Positions 46,077 through 57,747 of a stretch of 64,000 nucleotides of DNA are shown here, one piece after another. The stretch spans positions 14,297,977 to 14,361,976 of the forward strand of contig OW203989.1 in NCBI GenBank assembly GCA_934047225.1, given 5' to 3'. Every line of letters begins with the position of its first letter. The stretch's first letter is position 1. The stretch is from Ypsolopha sequella. Lineage: Eukaryota > Arthropoda > Insecta > Lepidoptera > Ypsolophidae. The notes under the pieces are model-generated. The model ran no database searches. It saw only the letters and a list, made by a program, of their open reading frames with translations, and was not told the origin of the DNA. Made by a program: the position numbers and the translations under genes.

Positions 46077-48918
46077 TATTGTTTTCCAAAACATGCAAAG
46101 TATTAATAATAAACAAGATATATTTGAAGCATTTTTAGACGATAATTATGATAAATACCTTGCCTTTTGTATATCAGAGAGCAGACTTACGCAGGCAAAA
46201 AAAGAATTGTTACACTTTTCTGGATACATTCTAGCAGCAACTTATTGCAGAGAAAACTATGAGGGTGGGGGTGTGTGCATAATCTTAAAAGAAGACATAG
46301 AATATATAGAAAAAAGGGATATAATGAACATGTCCATCGAATATGTCATTGAAGTCTGCGCTATAGATCTACCTAAGTTAAATATGTTAATAAAATCGTT
46401 ATATTGGAACAGTAGGGAGACCGAAGTTTTTTTTGAAAGATTAACATTAATTCTAAAATATATAATAATAAAATACAATAATAAGAAGATAATAATCGGA
46501 GGTGATTTTAACGTTGACGTCTTAAAAAATACTACACTATCTAAAAAACTGTTAGATCTAATGTCGGAATACAACTTTGTACAACACATTAAAGAACCGA
46601 CGCGAATAACAAAGACTAGCTCTACCTGCATAGATTTAATTTTCACAAACTACGTAGATTCTACTTTAAATACATCCGTATGCGAATTTGGTTTTTCAGA
46701 TCATAGAGCTACAATCTTGCGTACAGAGGGGACACAAAAAAACAAAAATGCAGAATGGCGAACTGAAAAAAGACTTTTTTCTAATCATAATATAGAATTT
46801 TTCAAAGCTGAATTAAGAAAACTCGATTGGACAAAAATAATAAATCAAAATGTTGACATAAATATAAATTATAATTTATTTAATGACATTTTAATGGAAA
46901 TTTTAAACAGATGCGTACCTATAAAACAAGTAAGGATAAAAAATAAAACTAAAAAAACATGGCTCACACGTGGTATAAAAACATCATGTAAGAATAAAAG
47001 GCTCTTGAAAATTCTTACAACGTATTCAAATGATCCAATCCTTAAAAATCACTACAAAGTGTACGAAAAAATACTGAAGCAATCCGTTATTAGGTCGAAA
47101 AAACTGCAATACATAAAACAAATGGAAAAATCAAGCAACACAATAAAATCAATGTGGCAAATTATAAAAGAACGCACCAATAAAAATATCATAAAACCTA
47201 AAACTAACATTTCTTTAAAAATTAATAATAAAATTACATCTGATCCCAAAGAGATAACAAACGAGTTTAATAATTTTTTTGCGTCAGTGGGAGAGTCCAC
47301 AAATCCGGTGTTTGGTCGACCCGTACTACACCCTACTGAGAATACCATGTACCTAAATCCTGTTGATCCGCGAGAAGTACACGCTATATTACGCAACCTA
47401 AAAAGTAAATATAGCCACGGATTTGATGAATTACCACCCGTACTTATCAAGCAATGTGCCGATGAATTAACGATACCTTTCTTTATGCTAATAAACCAAT
47501 CTTTTAGAGATGGCGTATTTCCGGATTTACTTAAACAATCCATAATAAAACCGATACACAAAAAGGATACAAAAACTGATCCAAACCACTATCGACCAAT
47601 AGCACAACTACCTACATCCTCGAAAATATTTGAAAAGGCTATGTGCAAGCGACTAACCTCATTCTGTGAAAAATATAAAATATTCGACAATTCCCAAAAT
47701 GGCTTCCGGAAAAACCGATCTACAACGTTAGCAGTGTATAAATATATACAAGAAATCCTCAACATAATTAATAATAAAAAGTACGCAATAGGAATTCTAC
47801 TTGACATGACAAAAGCTTACGACAAAGTTCAGTATAATATACTACTTGATAAATTATACGGTATAGGCGTTCGGGGAATCACCCACAAATGGTTCGTCTC
47901 ATTTCTAAAAAATCGTAAACAATATGTTGAAACGGAATACTTCAATCATGAAACTAGGGATATAACTCAGGTAAGATCGGATGTACGGCACCTGCATTGC
48001 TCTATCCCCCAAGGAAGTGTGATCGGATGTATACTTTTCTTAATCTATATAAATGACCTACCAAAAGTTGTTAATGAGTCATGTATATTATTTGCAGATG
48101 ATATCTCATTATTAACTCCGAGCATGAACAATGAAAACTTAAATCAAGTACTAAACAATTCTGTAAATAACATAGTGGCATGGATGAATGACCATAACTT
48201 AGAAATTAACTTTTCAAAGACAAAAATAATGCAATTTAGGCCCGTACAAAAGACCCCCCTAAATATTAACTTCTCATTTAACGGTACAAAAATAGAATGC
48301 GTCAATACATTTACTCTACTGGGACTAAAAATAGATTCAAACATCAATTGGAAAACACACATTCAAAAAATTAAAACTAAAATATCGAAATTTACATATG
48401 CTTTAAAACAAGTTAAAATAAATACTAATCTTAAAGCAGCACTAACTACTTATTACGCATATGCTTATGCATGGTTATCACAAGGTATAGTACTGTGGGG
48501 AAACAGTACTGATACAAAAGATCTATTTATACTACAAAAGAAATGTATTCGAATCCTAGCACACATTACTAACTTAGAAAGTTGTAGGCCATATTTTAAA
48601 CAATATAATATATTAACTTTGACATCCATTTATATTTTAGAGATTTGTAAATTCGTAAGAAAATACAAAGACTTTTACACAAGATTAGGAGATATATCAC
48701 ATCGATCAATAAGACATAAACATAAATTATTACTGCCACAATCAAAATTAAAATTACACAGCTCAGGTCCCTATGCAATGTCTATAAAAATCTATAACCA
48801 CCTACCCGACACGATAAAAAATGAAGATAAAGACAAAACGTTTTTAAAAAACCTTAAGCACATGCTATTAGATAAAACCTACTACACATTAGACGAATTT
48901 TTCAAAGATTTTAAATAA
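46063..48918 (+). CDS. LINE ORF2 protein: endonuclease and reverse transcriptase
   Basis: 951 codons from ATG 46063, which overlaps the ORF1 stop (ATG 14 nt before the end of ORF1); the longer open frame from 45901 starts with TTG, so I chose 46063. The N-terminal apurinic-type endonuclease shows QNMQSINN (~9), GGDFNVD (146-152) and SDHRA (212-216). The RT shows NHYRPIAQLP, NGFRKNRST, LLDMTKAYDKV (~579-589), SIPQGSVIG (647-655) and FADD (677-680), then a C-terminal thumb/tail (LGLKIDS, CIRILAHITN). All expected motifs are present and there is no stop. Jockey superfamily, CR1/Daphne/Crack-like; exact clade needs a tree. Function: target-primed reverse transcription. Potentially competent. Confidence 0.9.
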   Translation: MKHFDIVFQNMQSINNKQDIFEAFLDDNYDKYLAFCISESRLTQAKKELLHFSGYILAATYCRENYEGGGVCIILKEDIEYIEKRDIMNMSIEYVIEVCAIDLPKLNMLIKSLYWNSRETEVFFERLTLILKYIIIKYNNKKIIIGGDFNVDVLKNTTLSKKLLDLMSEYNFVQHIKEPTRITKTSSTCIDLIFTNYVDSTLNTSVCEFGFSDHRATILRTEGTQKNKNAEWRTEKRLFSNHNIEFFKAELRKLDWTKIINQNVDININYNLFNDILMEILNRCVPIKQVRIKNKTKKTWLTRGIKTSCKNKRLLKILTTYSNDPILKNHYKVYEKILKQSVIRSKKLQYIKQMEKSSNTIKSMWQIIKERTNKNIIKPKTNISLKINNKITSDPKEITNEFNNFFASVGESTNPVFGRPVLHPTENTMYLNPVDPREVHAILRNLKSKYSHGFDELPPVLIKQCADELTIPFFMLINQSFRDGVFPDLLKQSIIKPIHKKDTKTDPNHYRPIAQLPTSSKIFEKAMCKRLTSFCEKYKIFDNSQNGFRKNRSTTLAVYKYIQEILNIINNKKYAIGILLDMTKAYDKVQYNILLDKLYGIGVRGITHKWFVSFLKNRKQYVETEYFNHETRDITQVRSDVRHLHCSIPQGSVIGCILFLIYINDLPKVVNESCILFADDISLLTPSMNNENLNQVLNNSVNNIVAWMNDHNLEINFSKTKIMQFRPVQKTPLNINFSFNGTKIECVNTFTLLGLKIDSNINWKTHIQKIKTKISKFTYALKQVKINTNLKAALTTYYAYAYAWLSQGIVLWGNSTDTKDLFILQKKCIRILAHITNLESCRPYFKQYNILTLTSIYILEICKFVRKYKDFYTRLGDISHRSIRHKHKLLLPQSKLKLHSSGPYAMSIKIYNHLPDTIKNEDKDKTFLKNLKHMLLDKTYYTLDEFFKDFK

Positions 48919-49052
48919 CTTCGGTCTGCCACAGCTGCCCTTCCTTGTATATTGTTATGCCCCAGCGGGGTCATATGTGAACTGTACATTAATATTTAAG
49001 ATCCAACACTGTACATATGAAAGCAATAAACGATTGAATATGAATATGAATA
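48919..49052 (+). other. LINE 3' UTR with hairpin and (gaatat)n tail
   Basis: A short 3' UTR with the hairpin 'gccccagcggggtc' near 48959, then 'caataaacgattgaatatga' and a short (gaatat)n run ending at about 49052. Short 3' UTRs with a hairpin and a simple-repeat tail instead of poly-A are typical of CR1-like elements. Confidence 0.75.
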
Positions 49053-49095
49053 TTCTCTGGCCAAGATACGCGCCAGCCTTCGGGTCGTTATGTTA
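49053..49095. other. Short junction segment before the next unit
   Basis: 43 bp of sequence not matched elsewhere in the window. It ends with cgttatgtta (49086-49095), and the same 10-mer recurs 4 bp later in the next unit (49100-49109). Confidence 0.7.
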
Positions 49096-50025
49096 GAAAC
49101 GTTATGTTATCTAGAAGTCGGCGTTCTTATATTGGTTTTTATGTTGCTATATCGTAGGAAATACGCCGACTTCTAGATAACATAATGTTTCAGGAAGAAA
49201 GAAGTCGGCAAAAGTGTTGCTTCGGTACCATCGGTCTTTATAGAATTATTATTAACTTTTTAGTGAATGACTGCTGTTACTATTGAAGTCGGTTGCTATT
49301 TTTTTGTTAAAAGTTTATTTTATTTCACATTTTTTAGTGTTGCTGGGTTAAATTGTGAAATATGGGTAGTTCTTGCAAACGTGGTTTTAATATGAAACGA
49401 AGTTCAAGTGAGTATAAGTAGCTATGTTTGAGTAGCTTCCTGCTATCAATCTCGAGTTATGTGCTGTCATTCGTTAAAGAGTTCTACGGTGATGAAGCCA
49501 AGATCGAAGGTCAGGTGGGTACACTGGCAATTTTCAAGCAATGCCCTGCAATGAGCACCATAACACAAACTGATTGCCGCAATCCAAAGTTATGTGCTGT
49601 CATCCGTTGAGGAGTTCTATGGTGATGAAGCCAGGATCGAAGGTCAGGTGGGTATTCTGGTAATATCCAAGTAATACCCTTGAATTAGCACCCTAACGCA
49701 GTGATTGCCGCAATCTCGAGTTATGTGCTCTGATCCGTTGAGGAGTTCTTTGGTGAATATGGTGATGAAGCCAGGATCGAAGGTCAGGTGGAAGAATGAT
49801 GATTTTCAAGTAATACCTTGTAATCAGCACACAGGTACAAAGCGATTACCTCAATTTCGAGAGGTATGCTGTCATTTTCTGAGGAGTTCCACTGCCTATC
49901 TCTGAAGACCTTCATCAGATCATGACCAAACCCAAAATGGGACCTACCTGGAAGTACACTCTTTCAAACAAAAAAAAAATTGTTCAAATCGGTTCAGAAA
50001 TGACGGAGTTATGGAGTAACAACGC

Positions 50026-50062
<37 letters not shown>

Positions 50063-50098
50063 GTCGAATTGAGAACCGCCTCCTTTTTGAAGTCGGTT
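49096..50098. mobile_element. Non-autonomous aaccgacttcaa element, left end lost
   Basis: Copy of 28730-29750. Only 28 bp of the left palindrome arm (49096-49123) remain, while the right arm (49164-49321) is complete. Internal ~128-bp repeats are at 49447-49886 and the poly-A at 50027-50058. Confidence 0.8.
50027..50058 (+). repeat. Poly-A tract of 32
   Basis: The shorter allele of the run at 29661-29710. Confidence 0.95.
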
Positions 50099-50351
50099 AA
50101 AAATAAGCAAGTACAAAGATCTGGCTATGGAAATTAAAACACAATGGCGTGTAAACACTGTTAAAATAGTCCCTATCGTAATATCAACTACAGGTGTTAT
50201 TCCTAAAAATCTTGTGACTAGTTTAAATACTTTGGATATCCCGACTTATACAATTTATCTCCTGCAAAAAGCTGTAATTCTGAACACCTGTCGTATCACA
50301 AGAAAATTCCTACAGTCTAACTCATCCCAGAACACATACCTATTCATGTAA
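50099..50351 (+). pseudogene. R4/Dong-like LINE C-terminal fragment (orphan)
   Basis: Copy of 29751-30003. Here the main body of the R4 element is absent, since the unit begins inside the inserted element. It shows that the R4 insertion and its interruption are older than the tandem duplication. Confidence 0.8.
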
Positions 50352-50420
50352 ACTACTCTGCACTTGGCCTCGGTCCGTGCCACTTTTACCTCTTAGAAAA
50401 AGAGAGAAATTAAGAATAAA

Positions 50421-50440
50421 AATAATAATAATAATAATAA
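50421..50440. repeat. (TAA)n tract (third copy)
   Basis: Same as 30073-30092. Confidence 0.85.
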
Positions 50441-52484
50441 AAGCCTTTATTTACCACAAAAATAATAAAATTACATGCACTGACATTGAAATAATAACAA
50501 ATTCTTAATAAATAGCTCCAGTAAATTAACATTATCAAACAAAAATAACATTGTTGTACATTCCAAAATTCATGCAAAATTCATTATGTTAGTTAAATAT
50601 AAATTAAGTATAAAATTCAAAACAAGTTAGATAATTAATTATATTAAGAAATACATATGTCATCTGCTATATGGCCTAGTTGTTTTTAACAGTACAATGT
50701 TTACGTCACAAGCTACAAATCAGTGATATAAAATATTGATCAAAATGTCAAATTCATTGTAAGTCCTTTACAGGACATGGTAGGCCTCTCACTTCTTCAG
50801 TGAGGCTTGGTCTGAGTCACCCTAGCTGACCAGACTTGACTGGGTGACTGGTGTTATGCTTTGTAGAGCTCTCTTTTGCAAATTTATAGTATTAGTATGA
50901 GCAATGAAATCGTTCGACATCTTGTTCCACGCAGCTCTGTCTGGGGCGTACCTCCACCATAGTGAGTTAAAGCTTTTTAGTTCGTCAATCCATCGCGTTA
51001 GTGGCCTCCCAACTCTCCGCCAACCGTCTCTGGGTATCCACTCTGTTGTAAGACGCGTCCATCTGTTGTCTTGTGTCCTCATTATGTGGCCCGCCCATTG
51101 CCACTTCAGTTTTTTTATTGTGGTGATGATGTCCCTGATTTTTGTACGTTTCCTAATTGTCTCATTGCGTATTCGGTCTTGCCTTTTTAGATTCAGCATA
51201 CTACGTTCCATTGCCCTCTGGTTTACTAATAGCTTCGTTCTCTGTTTTTCAGATGTTGCCCAAGTTTGTGCGCCATAAGTCATAGTAGGTAATATGCACA
51301 TGTTGAACACTTTACTTTTGATAACTATGTGAAGGTCTGACTTGAATATGTGTTTTAAAGCCCAATACTTTTTCCATCCAATATTTATTCTTCTTTCTAT
51401 CTCTTTGTCTAGTCTTTTGTCGAATGACATTAGTTGACCTAAGTATATATATTCTTCAACATATTCCAACAAGTTTCCATTAACTTGCACTGGTGATTTC
51501 GTACTATTAGTTCATCATTTTAGTCTTACTTTCATTCATTACTAGACCTGTTTTTTCTAGTGCGGCTTGAAATTCAACAACCGTTCTTTGTAATTCTTTT
51601 GCTGACTCTGCTAGTAAAACGATATCATCTGCAAACCTTAATGCAGTCATCCTATAACCATTGATAAAGATACCCTTTTTGCTCCAATCCAGTGATTTAA
51701 ATATTTCTTCAAGTAGAGCGTTAAATAAAACAGGGGAAATGGGATCGCCTTGTTTCACTCCTCTCTTAATTTTAAAAGAAGGGCCCTCGGATTCCAGTTT
51801 TATTTTTGCACTGCTATTTTGGTATATTTTCCAAAGCGTTTCTACGTATTTCAGTTCAATACCTTGTCTTTTAAGAGCTTTTAGTAAGAAGTCTTGGCTT
51901 ATGGTGTCGAATGCTTTTGTGAAATCAATGAAACAAACATATAATGACTTGTTCCATTCCGTGTACTTCTCGATGAGCATATTCAATGTATGTAGATGGT
52001 CCGTCGTAGAAAACCCTTGTCGGAAGCCTGCCTGATCTACGGGTTGATTTTCATCAATCTTTCTGTAAAGCCTATTTTTAAGTACCGTCATAAATAATTT
52101 GTAAAGACTACAAGACAGTGTAATGGGTCTGTAGTTGTTCATATCCATCTGGCATCCTTTTTTATGTAGTAGTTGTAATGATAGAAGTATGCCACTGTTT
52201 TGGAAGAAGGCCTGTTGTCAAAATTAAGTTGAAAATTTTTTGGATAGGTTCTAGCAGTTCATCCAAATAGCATTTTAGGACCTCGTTAGTAACATGATCA
52301 TTTCCTGTAGCTTTTTTGGTTTTCAAACTTTCTAAGGCATGTCTTATTTCGGACTTGAGAAACAAGGGTACGTTTTCTTGTTTTTCTGATATAGGTTTCA
52401 TACTCGTAGCTTCTGTAGAGTCGTATACATTTTTGTAAAACTCGGTAGCTACTTTTAATAAATCCTTTCTCGTTGTTGTCTTTT
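50441..52484 (-). pseudogene. RTE-type LINE, 5'-truncated with frameshifts (third copy)
   Basis: Same three broken frames as 30093-32136 (52484-52162, 52148-51507, 51490-50822), with identical translations including FADDIVLLAES and GVKQGDPISP. It carries the same two frameshifts, so these predate the duplication. Confidence 0.9.
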
Positions 52485-52509
52485 GACTCGCACTTGGCCG
52501 GTTTTTATT
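52485..52509 (-). repeat. Target duplication and host-repeat stub (third copy)
   Basis: gactcgcactt and ggccggttttta, as at 32137-32161. Confidence 0.75.
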
Positions 52510-53335
52510 TATTGTTATTTTAAATCTACTTAAAGACATATTTTAAGTTAAGTTACTCCCAGGTCATTTAACTATACAATATTGAAAACCCTGTTTCAAT
52601 ATGTTTAGTAGTGTAAACTTTAATCGCATACATATAGACAGACAAAAAAGTCTTACATTTGTTAAATTATTTTTAAGAGTAAAAATAAGGAATCTACTTC
52701 AGGGATTTTTTCCTTTGTACGGATAGACAAAACCCTTCCTAAAATTGTATTACAAGTATGGATACAGATTACGGGTTGAATAGTTTGTGATATCCAGGCG
52801 GGTGTTCTACTGAGCTCCATGTTGGTACCAGTCCTGTACAAGCTGTATACGAAACCACAATGTCATTTCAGGTACCTTTGTGAATGGCAAGCGCTTTAAG
52901 CATAACATACATAGTTTTAATTAAATTGTACGTGATTCTAACTGAACTGTACCAAGATAAACCTAAAATACCAGTAGATGCTAGTGATTGTTGGCACTTG
53001 GTGGAATTTATAAAACATTGTTTTAAAAAACACTTTTACTTATCCACATATTACAATATAACTTTATTATGCCCGACCGGTTTTGCTGTAAAGCATTTTT
53101 TAGGGCTTTTTACACATCCTAACTAACAAATAAATAATATACACTACAATCATGTCTAAAATGACGTGCAATAAATGAAACAACAAACAGACAGAAGGGG
53201 AATTTCAAATCAAAAATGATTTTTATATATATAATATGTGGATAAGTACAAGTGTTTTTTAAAACAATGTAAAATACCAGTACTTAAGCACTATCAATAG
53301 TACTTCTGTACAAATTATAAAGTTCAAGTTCTACC
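52510..53335. other. AT-rich stretch, nothing recognised
   Basis: Copy of 32162-32987. Confidence 0.6.
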
Positions 53336-53606
53336 TATACAACGTGTAACAGAAAGGTGTAACCATATTTGAAGAGCTTATTCAGTCAATGGTATAGAAC
53401 AACTTTTACTATGGAAAAAAACCTGTAGCTCGAAAAGAAAAATCGACTGTTTCATAGAAAAATGCAATGCTGCTCGGCCGAAATGTATGGAAGGGCAGAT
53501 TTTTTTTTTGAGATTTCGGTATTAGCTCCATAGTAAAAGTTGTTCTTTACCATTGACTGAATAAACTGTTCAAATATGGTTACACCTTTCTGTTACACAT
53601 TGTATA
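53336..53606. mobile_element. 271-bp foldback MITE (third copy)
   Basis: Same as 1097-1367. Confidence 0.8.
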
Positions 53607-53643
53607 TAAGCAGAGCTTACAGAGCAGGCAGACCGAAAATAAA

Positions 53644-54018
53644 TTAAAAAACCGGCAAAGTGTGAGTCGGACTCGCGCGCGAAGGGTTCCGTACCATTAT
53701 CTATAAAAACGGAAAAAAAACATGTTTGTTGTATGGGAGCCCCCTTAAATATTTATTTTATTCTGTTTTTTAGTATTTGTTGTTATAGCGGCAACAAAAA
53801 TACATCATCTGTGAAAATTTCAACAGACTAAATATCACGGTTCATGAGATACAGCCTGGTGACAGACGGACAGACAGACGGACAGACAGACGGACAGACA
53901 AACGGACAGTACAGACGGACGGACAGACAGACGAACAGACAGACGGATAGACAGACGGATAGCGGAGTCTTAGTAATAGGGCCCCGTTGGTTACCCTTTG
54001 GGTACGGAACCCTAAAAA
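53644..54018 (+). repeat. ggccaagtg-family repeat with (gacggaca)n (third copy)
   Basis: Same as 1405-1779. Confidence 0.85.
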
Positions 54019-54193
54019 TATGTCAAGCTTAGGTCATATACAATGGACGGGTATCTGTAAACACGCTTTAAGTTGTTAATGTAATGCAATCAAAATGTAA
54101 TGCATAAAGTGACATTAATTTTCTTGTTAAAACTCAATTAATATAACATACAATGAGCAATTTGCGCAAATTGCTATAAAATGTATTTAAAAT

Positions 54194-54939
54194 AAAAACC
54201 GGCCAAGTGTGAGTCGGGCCTCGCTCTTTTAGGGTTCCAATAAATAATTTAAACCAATAATTTAAATTTTGGGTAATGCTCTAATTCTGTCACAAATAAT
54301 CACATTTATGTGGCTCGTAGTCTGTGAATGTGATACATCATGTTTTAAATTTAATAGAAATTAGAAATAGAAATAAATAGAAAATAGAAATTACAAACTT
54401 ATCCATATACAAAATTCATGAAAAAAAACGCAAAATTAAGTTTGATGAGTATTCCGGGACGTATCTCTAAAACTACATTATAAATCGGCGTTTTTAGTAT
54501 AATTTGTTGTTTAGATACAGCATATGATACGTAATATACAGAAATATCTAATTCCCAACTGCTTTGGCCTTTAAGATGCTCTAAAAATGGCAAATTTGAT
54601 AGCCTCCCATTTGTTTATTTTTAATTAAAAAAATATAAAAATATATTTATGCTCTACTTAATGAGGTCTAGACAATGACACCCGACATGATAGGGTAAAA
54701 AAAAAACATTTTCTCTTCTTCATTTTCATGTATGAGGCACCCCTGAAAAATAACTCAATTACATTTTAAATTCAAAATTCGGTTTTGGGTCAACATTTTA
54801 CACAACGTATAAAAATTTCAAGTTTCTATCTCATTCCGTCTAAGATCTAAAGACCCGTGACATACGGACAGACAGACAGACGGACAGCGCAGTGACATTA
54901 ATAGGGCTCCGATTTGCCCTTTGGGAACGGAACCCTAAA
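54194..54939 (+). repeat. Diverged ggccaagtg-family repeat (third copy)
   Basis: Same as 1955-2700 apart from the substitution at 54690. Confidence 0.75.
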
Positions 54940-55217
54940 ACCCAAAACACGGGTATCGTCTGGATATGTATGCCTGAAGGAGTGTCAGAGGTGTTCATAT
55001 TTAAGTCACAACCACTTGGTACACGCGCTTTTCACCGAGGAATATTACGTCCCAACGTGATGAGTGGTGAACTCTTTCGCCGTACTTCGGGCACAAATGG
55101 ACAAACAGTTTAACGTGCAAAGCACGCATACCGAACACAAATTAATGTGCACTGCAGGGATTGAACCCATTACCTCTGGGTTAGCAGGCGAGCGCTCTAC
55201 CACTCGGCCACAGAGGG
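54940..55217 (-). mobile_element. tRNA-derived SINE (third copy)
   Basis: Same as 2701-2978. Confidence 0.8.
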
Positions 55218-56923
55218 TTATACTAATGTACTTAAATTTACATGGAGGTTCTACTGTAATTCAGCACTTTACTAGCTACGTTTTACGAGTGGCTTGGCCG
55301 ATTGACGTTTTGAAATGTACGTAAAGGAAGAAGTGTATCGAGCAGTGCTAAGAATATGCCCATTTCTTATTCTGAATATTTCACAGAGCACTTATCTATT
55401 AGACATCTTATTATGAGGCTATGCGAATTTTATTTTTGTCACTGTCACTCCAAGCGAAAAATCGGGCAGTGCGAGAGGGGCGGATTCAGGGCAAAAGGGA
55501 AAAAAGTTGGTTTTTTATTTTTATTAAAAAACTAAAATAGCTAGCAAAATTTCAAAATCTCTAGATATTGTTGAAACGCACCTAAAAAAATATGTTTGAG
55601 TTCTGTATATGCTTCCTATTCGTAAACGAGGAGAAAAAGTGTGTTTGAAGACCTCATTTCAACAATTATTTCTATCGAGGAAAATTTATCCAAACATGTT
55701 TTCCAATTTCAAAACCTAGATTATATAGTCAAAATGCATATACCAGAAATTTATTAAAACTTTCCGTGTATTTCATGAAATACACAGAAAAGAAACACCC
55801 GTATTTTTTTCGCATATCGCCTTAACTACGGACAAGTGACAATTTTTTCCGTCCCTGCCGGTGTGTTGCGGGGTAATGCGGGGAACTAAGCAAGGACATA
55901 GAGATGGAATTACATTAAAATTTGTACTTTAGTGCAATTGCACTGACGTGTGGCGAAAAAGGTTTGCCCTCCTTGCGACTTCTAATGGCTTAGTGGTCTG
56001 TGGAGTATTGGTATACCTACATGTGAGCTGTCGACGCAACCCCCGTCAGAAGAGCACATCGGTTGAACAATATACAGCAGTCGGTCCTTACCCTTATCAC
56101 ATCGATAACTTTACTTACGTTCTAGTTACTACTCTCTGACAGGTCCGTGGAACGAAACGTCCAAGTTCGACGGTTAATGGTTTGAATGTGGAATACAATT
56201 TAAATATACACGTTCATTGCTAATTTGATTTTAGTTCAGTTCTGAAGTCATAGTTTTGATACAAATCTATTTGAAAATTTGAAATTACATTGTTTATTTA
56301 AATGTTATTTGTCGATTTTTTTCTCAAAAGGAAACTTTAGGAACATTGATAGTAATGAATAATTATCCTTTCAAATCAAAACATTATGGGTCATTAGTAA
56401 CTACCAACGGTTATTAAGTTAATTTTCATAACCTCCATTTTTTTGTATTTGGAGTTAATCACAAAATTGCATTCTATTAATCAACAAAAATAAATTATTT
56501 CACTAGTAAAAAGGCTCGCTGAAAATCGACAGCAAAATCAAAAGTTATTTTAGTGTTTAAGACTAAGTTGGGCATTTATTTACTTTTTTAAATTATATGC
56601 CTTCGTTGTTATTAAATTTAAGTGAATATAATTTCTTTTTAACTCTGTTGTGTTTTTGTTTCATTCTTTTTTGTATCAAGTACCTAAGTAGCGATACAAC
56701 ATACAATCTGAGTATCATTTATAACAAGTATAATACGTCCATAACTTCGAGCATATTACTTATTTAGTTTAGTTTATTTTTATAAGGTATAGGTTTTATG
56801 AGGGTTTTGTTTAGGTAAGTGTTTTGTTTTAGTTAAGTTTTATTTTGTAGGTAGATTTTTAAGTGTTTGATTGTTATGTATATTTAATAAAATTGAATAC
56901 TTGCTGCAACTATTTGCAATCAA
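55218..56923. other. AT-rich stretch, nothing recognised
   Basis: Copy of 2979-4684. No supported gene. Confidence 0.55.
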
Positions 56924-57747
56924 TAAAACCAGTCAAGTGCGAGTCAGACTCACGTACCTAGGGTTCCACATCGTGGATTGAAAATTTTTAATTTTGCAAT
57001 TTTTTTTCGTAAATTTCTCAACTGCTATATTTTTCCTGTAATATTTATGTAAACACATATTACCATGATTTTTCTCATATTTATCGGTTCGCCAGTTTTG
57101 TGGATAAGGACATTTGGAGGGGGACATACGTTTTTTGTGGTTAGCCATGCTATATATTTTTCAATCAACTCTTTAATACCTACAATTTGATACCCATATT
57201 GTATTTCATATTTATTATATTAATATTCATATTAATATTTTTTCATTTATTTTTCCTCTTTTTTATATTTCTCATTTGTGTTATTTTTTTTTTTATTGTA
57301 TTGTTTTCCTGTAATTGGCCAGTAGTGATCTATTATCAACAGATTTTTTCATATTTTTCGGTCCACCAGTTTCGGAGATAACGGGGAGGGCATACATTTT
57401 TTGTGGCTTTTCAAAGATTTCTCGAAACCAGTCTCAGTAAACTTAGTAAAAGTATTATATTTTTACAATCAACTTTTTAATATCTACAAGTTGATACCCA
57501 TATTGTATTTTTGGATAATATTTTTTATTTTTCTCTCCATTTTTGGAAATATTTTGAACAATTTCAAGCATTTTAAATTTTTTTACACCGTTGTATGTAA
57601 GCAAATTAATACTATTTTTGTGCTACATTGCAAGTCTTTCTGTTTAACGGTGCTAAAGTTATAAGGCTGTGACATACGGACGGATGGACAACGGAGTCTC
57701 ACGGTAAAGTTTCCTTTTGTACCTTTTAGGTACTACGGAACCCTAAT
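56924..57747 (+). repeat. Third ggccaagtg-family member (third copy)
   Basis: Same as 4685-5508. Confidence 0.7.

Larger units (their letters stand above)
28730..49095 (+). repeat. Complete 20,366-bp tandem unit
   Basis: It runs from inside the palindrome's left arm to just past the 3' end of the CR1/Daphne-like LINE. The same sequence restarts at 49096. The offset to the next copy is 20,366 before the poly-A tract and 20,348 after it. Confidence 0.95.
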
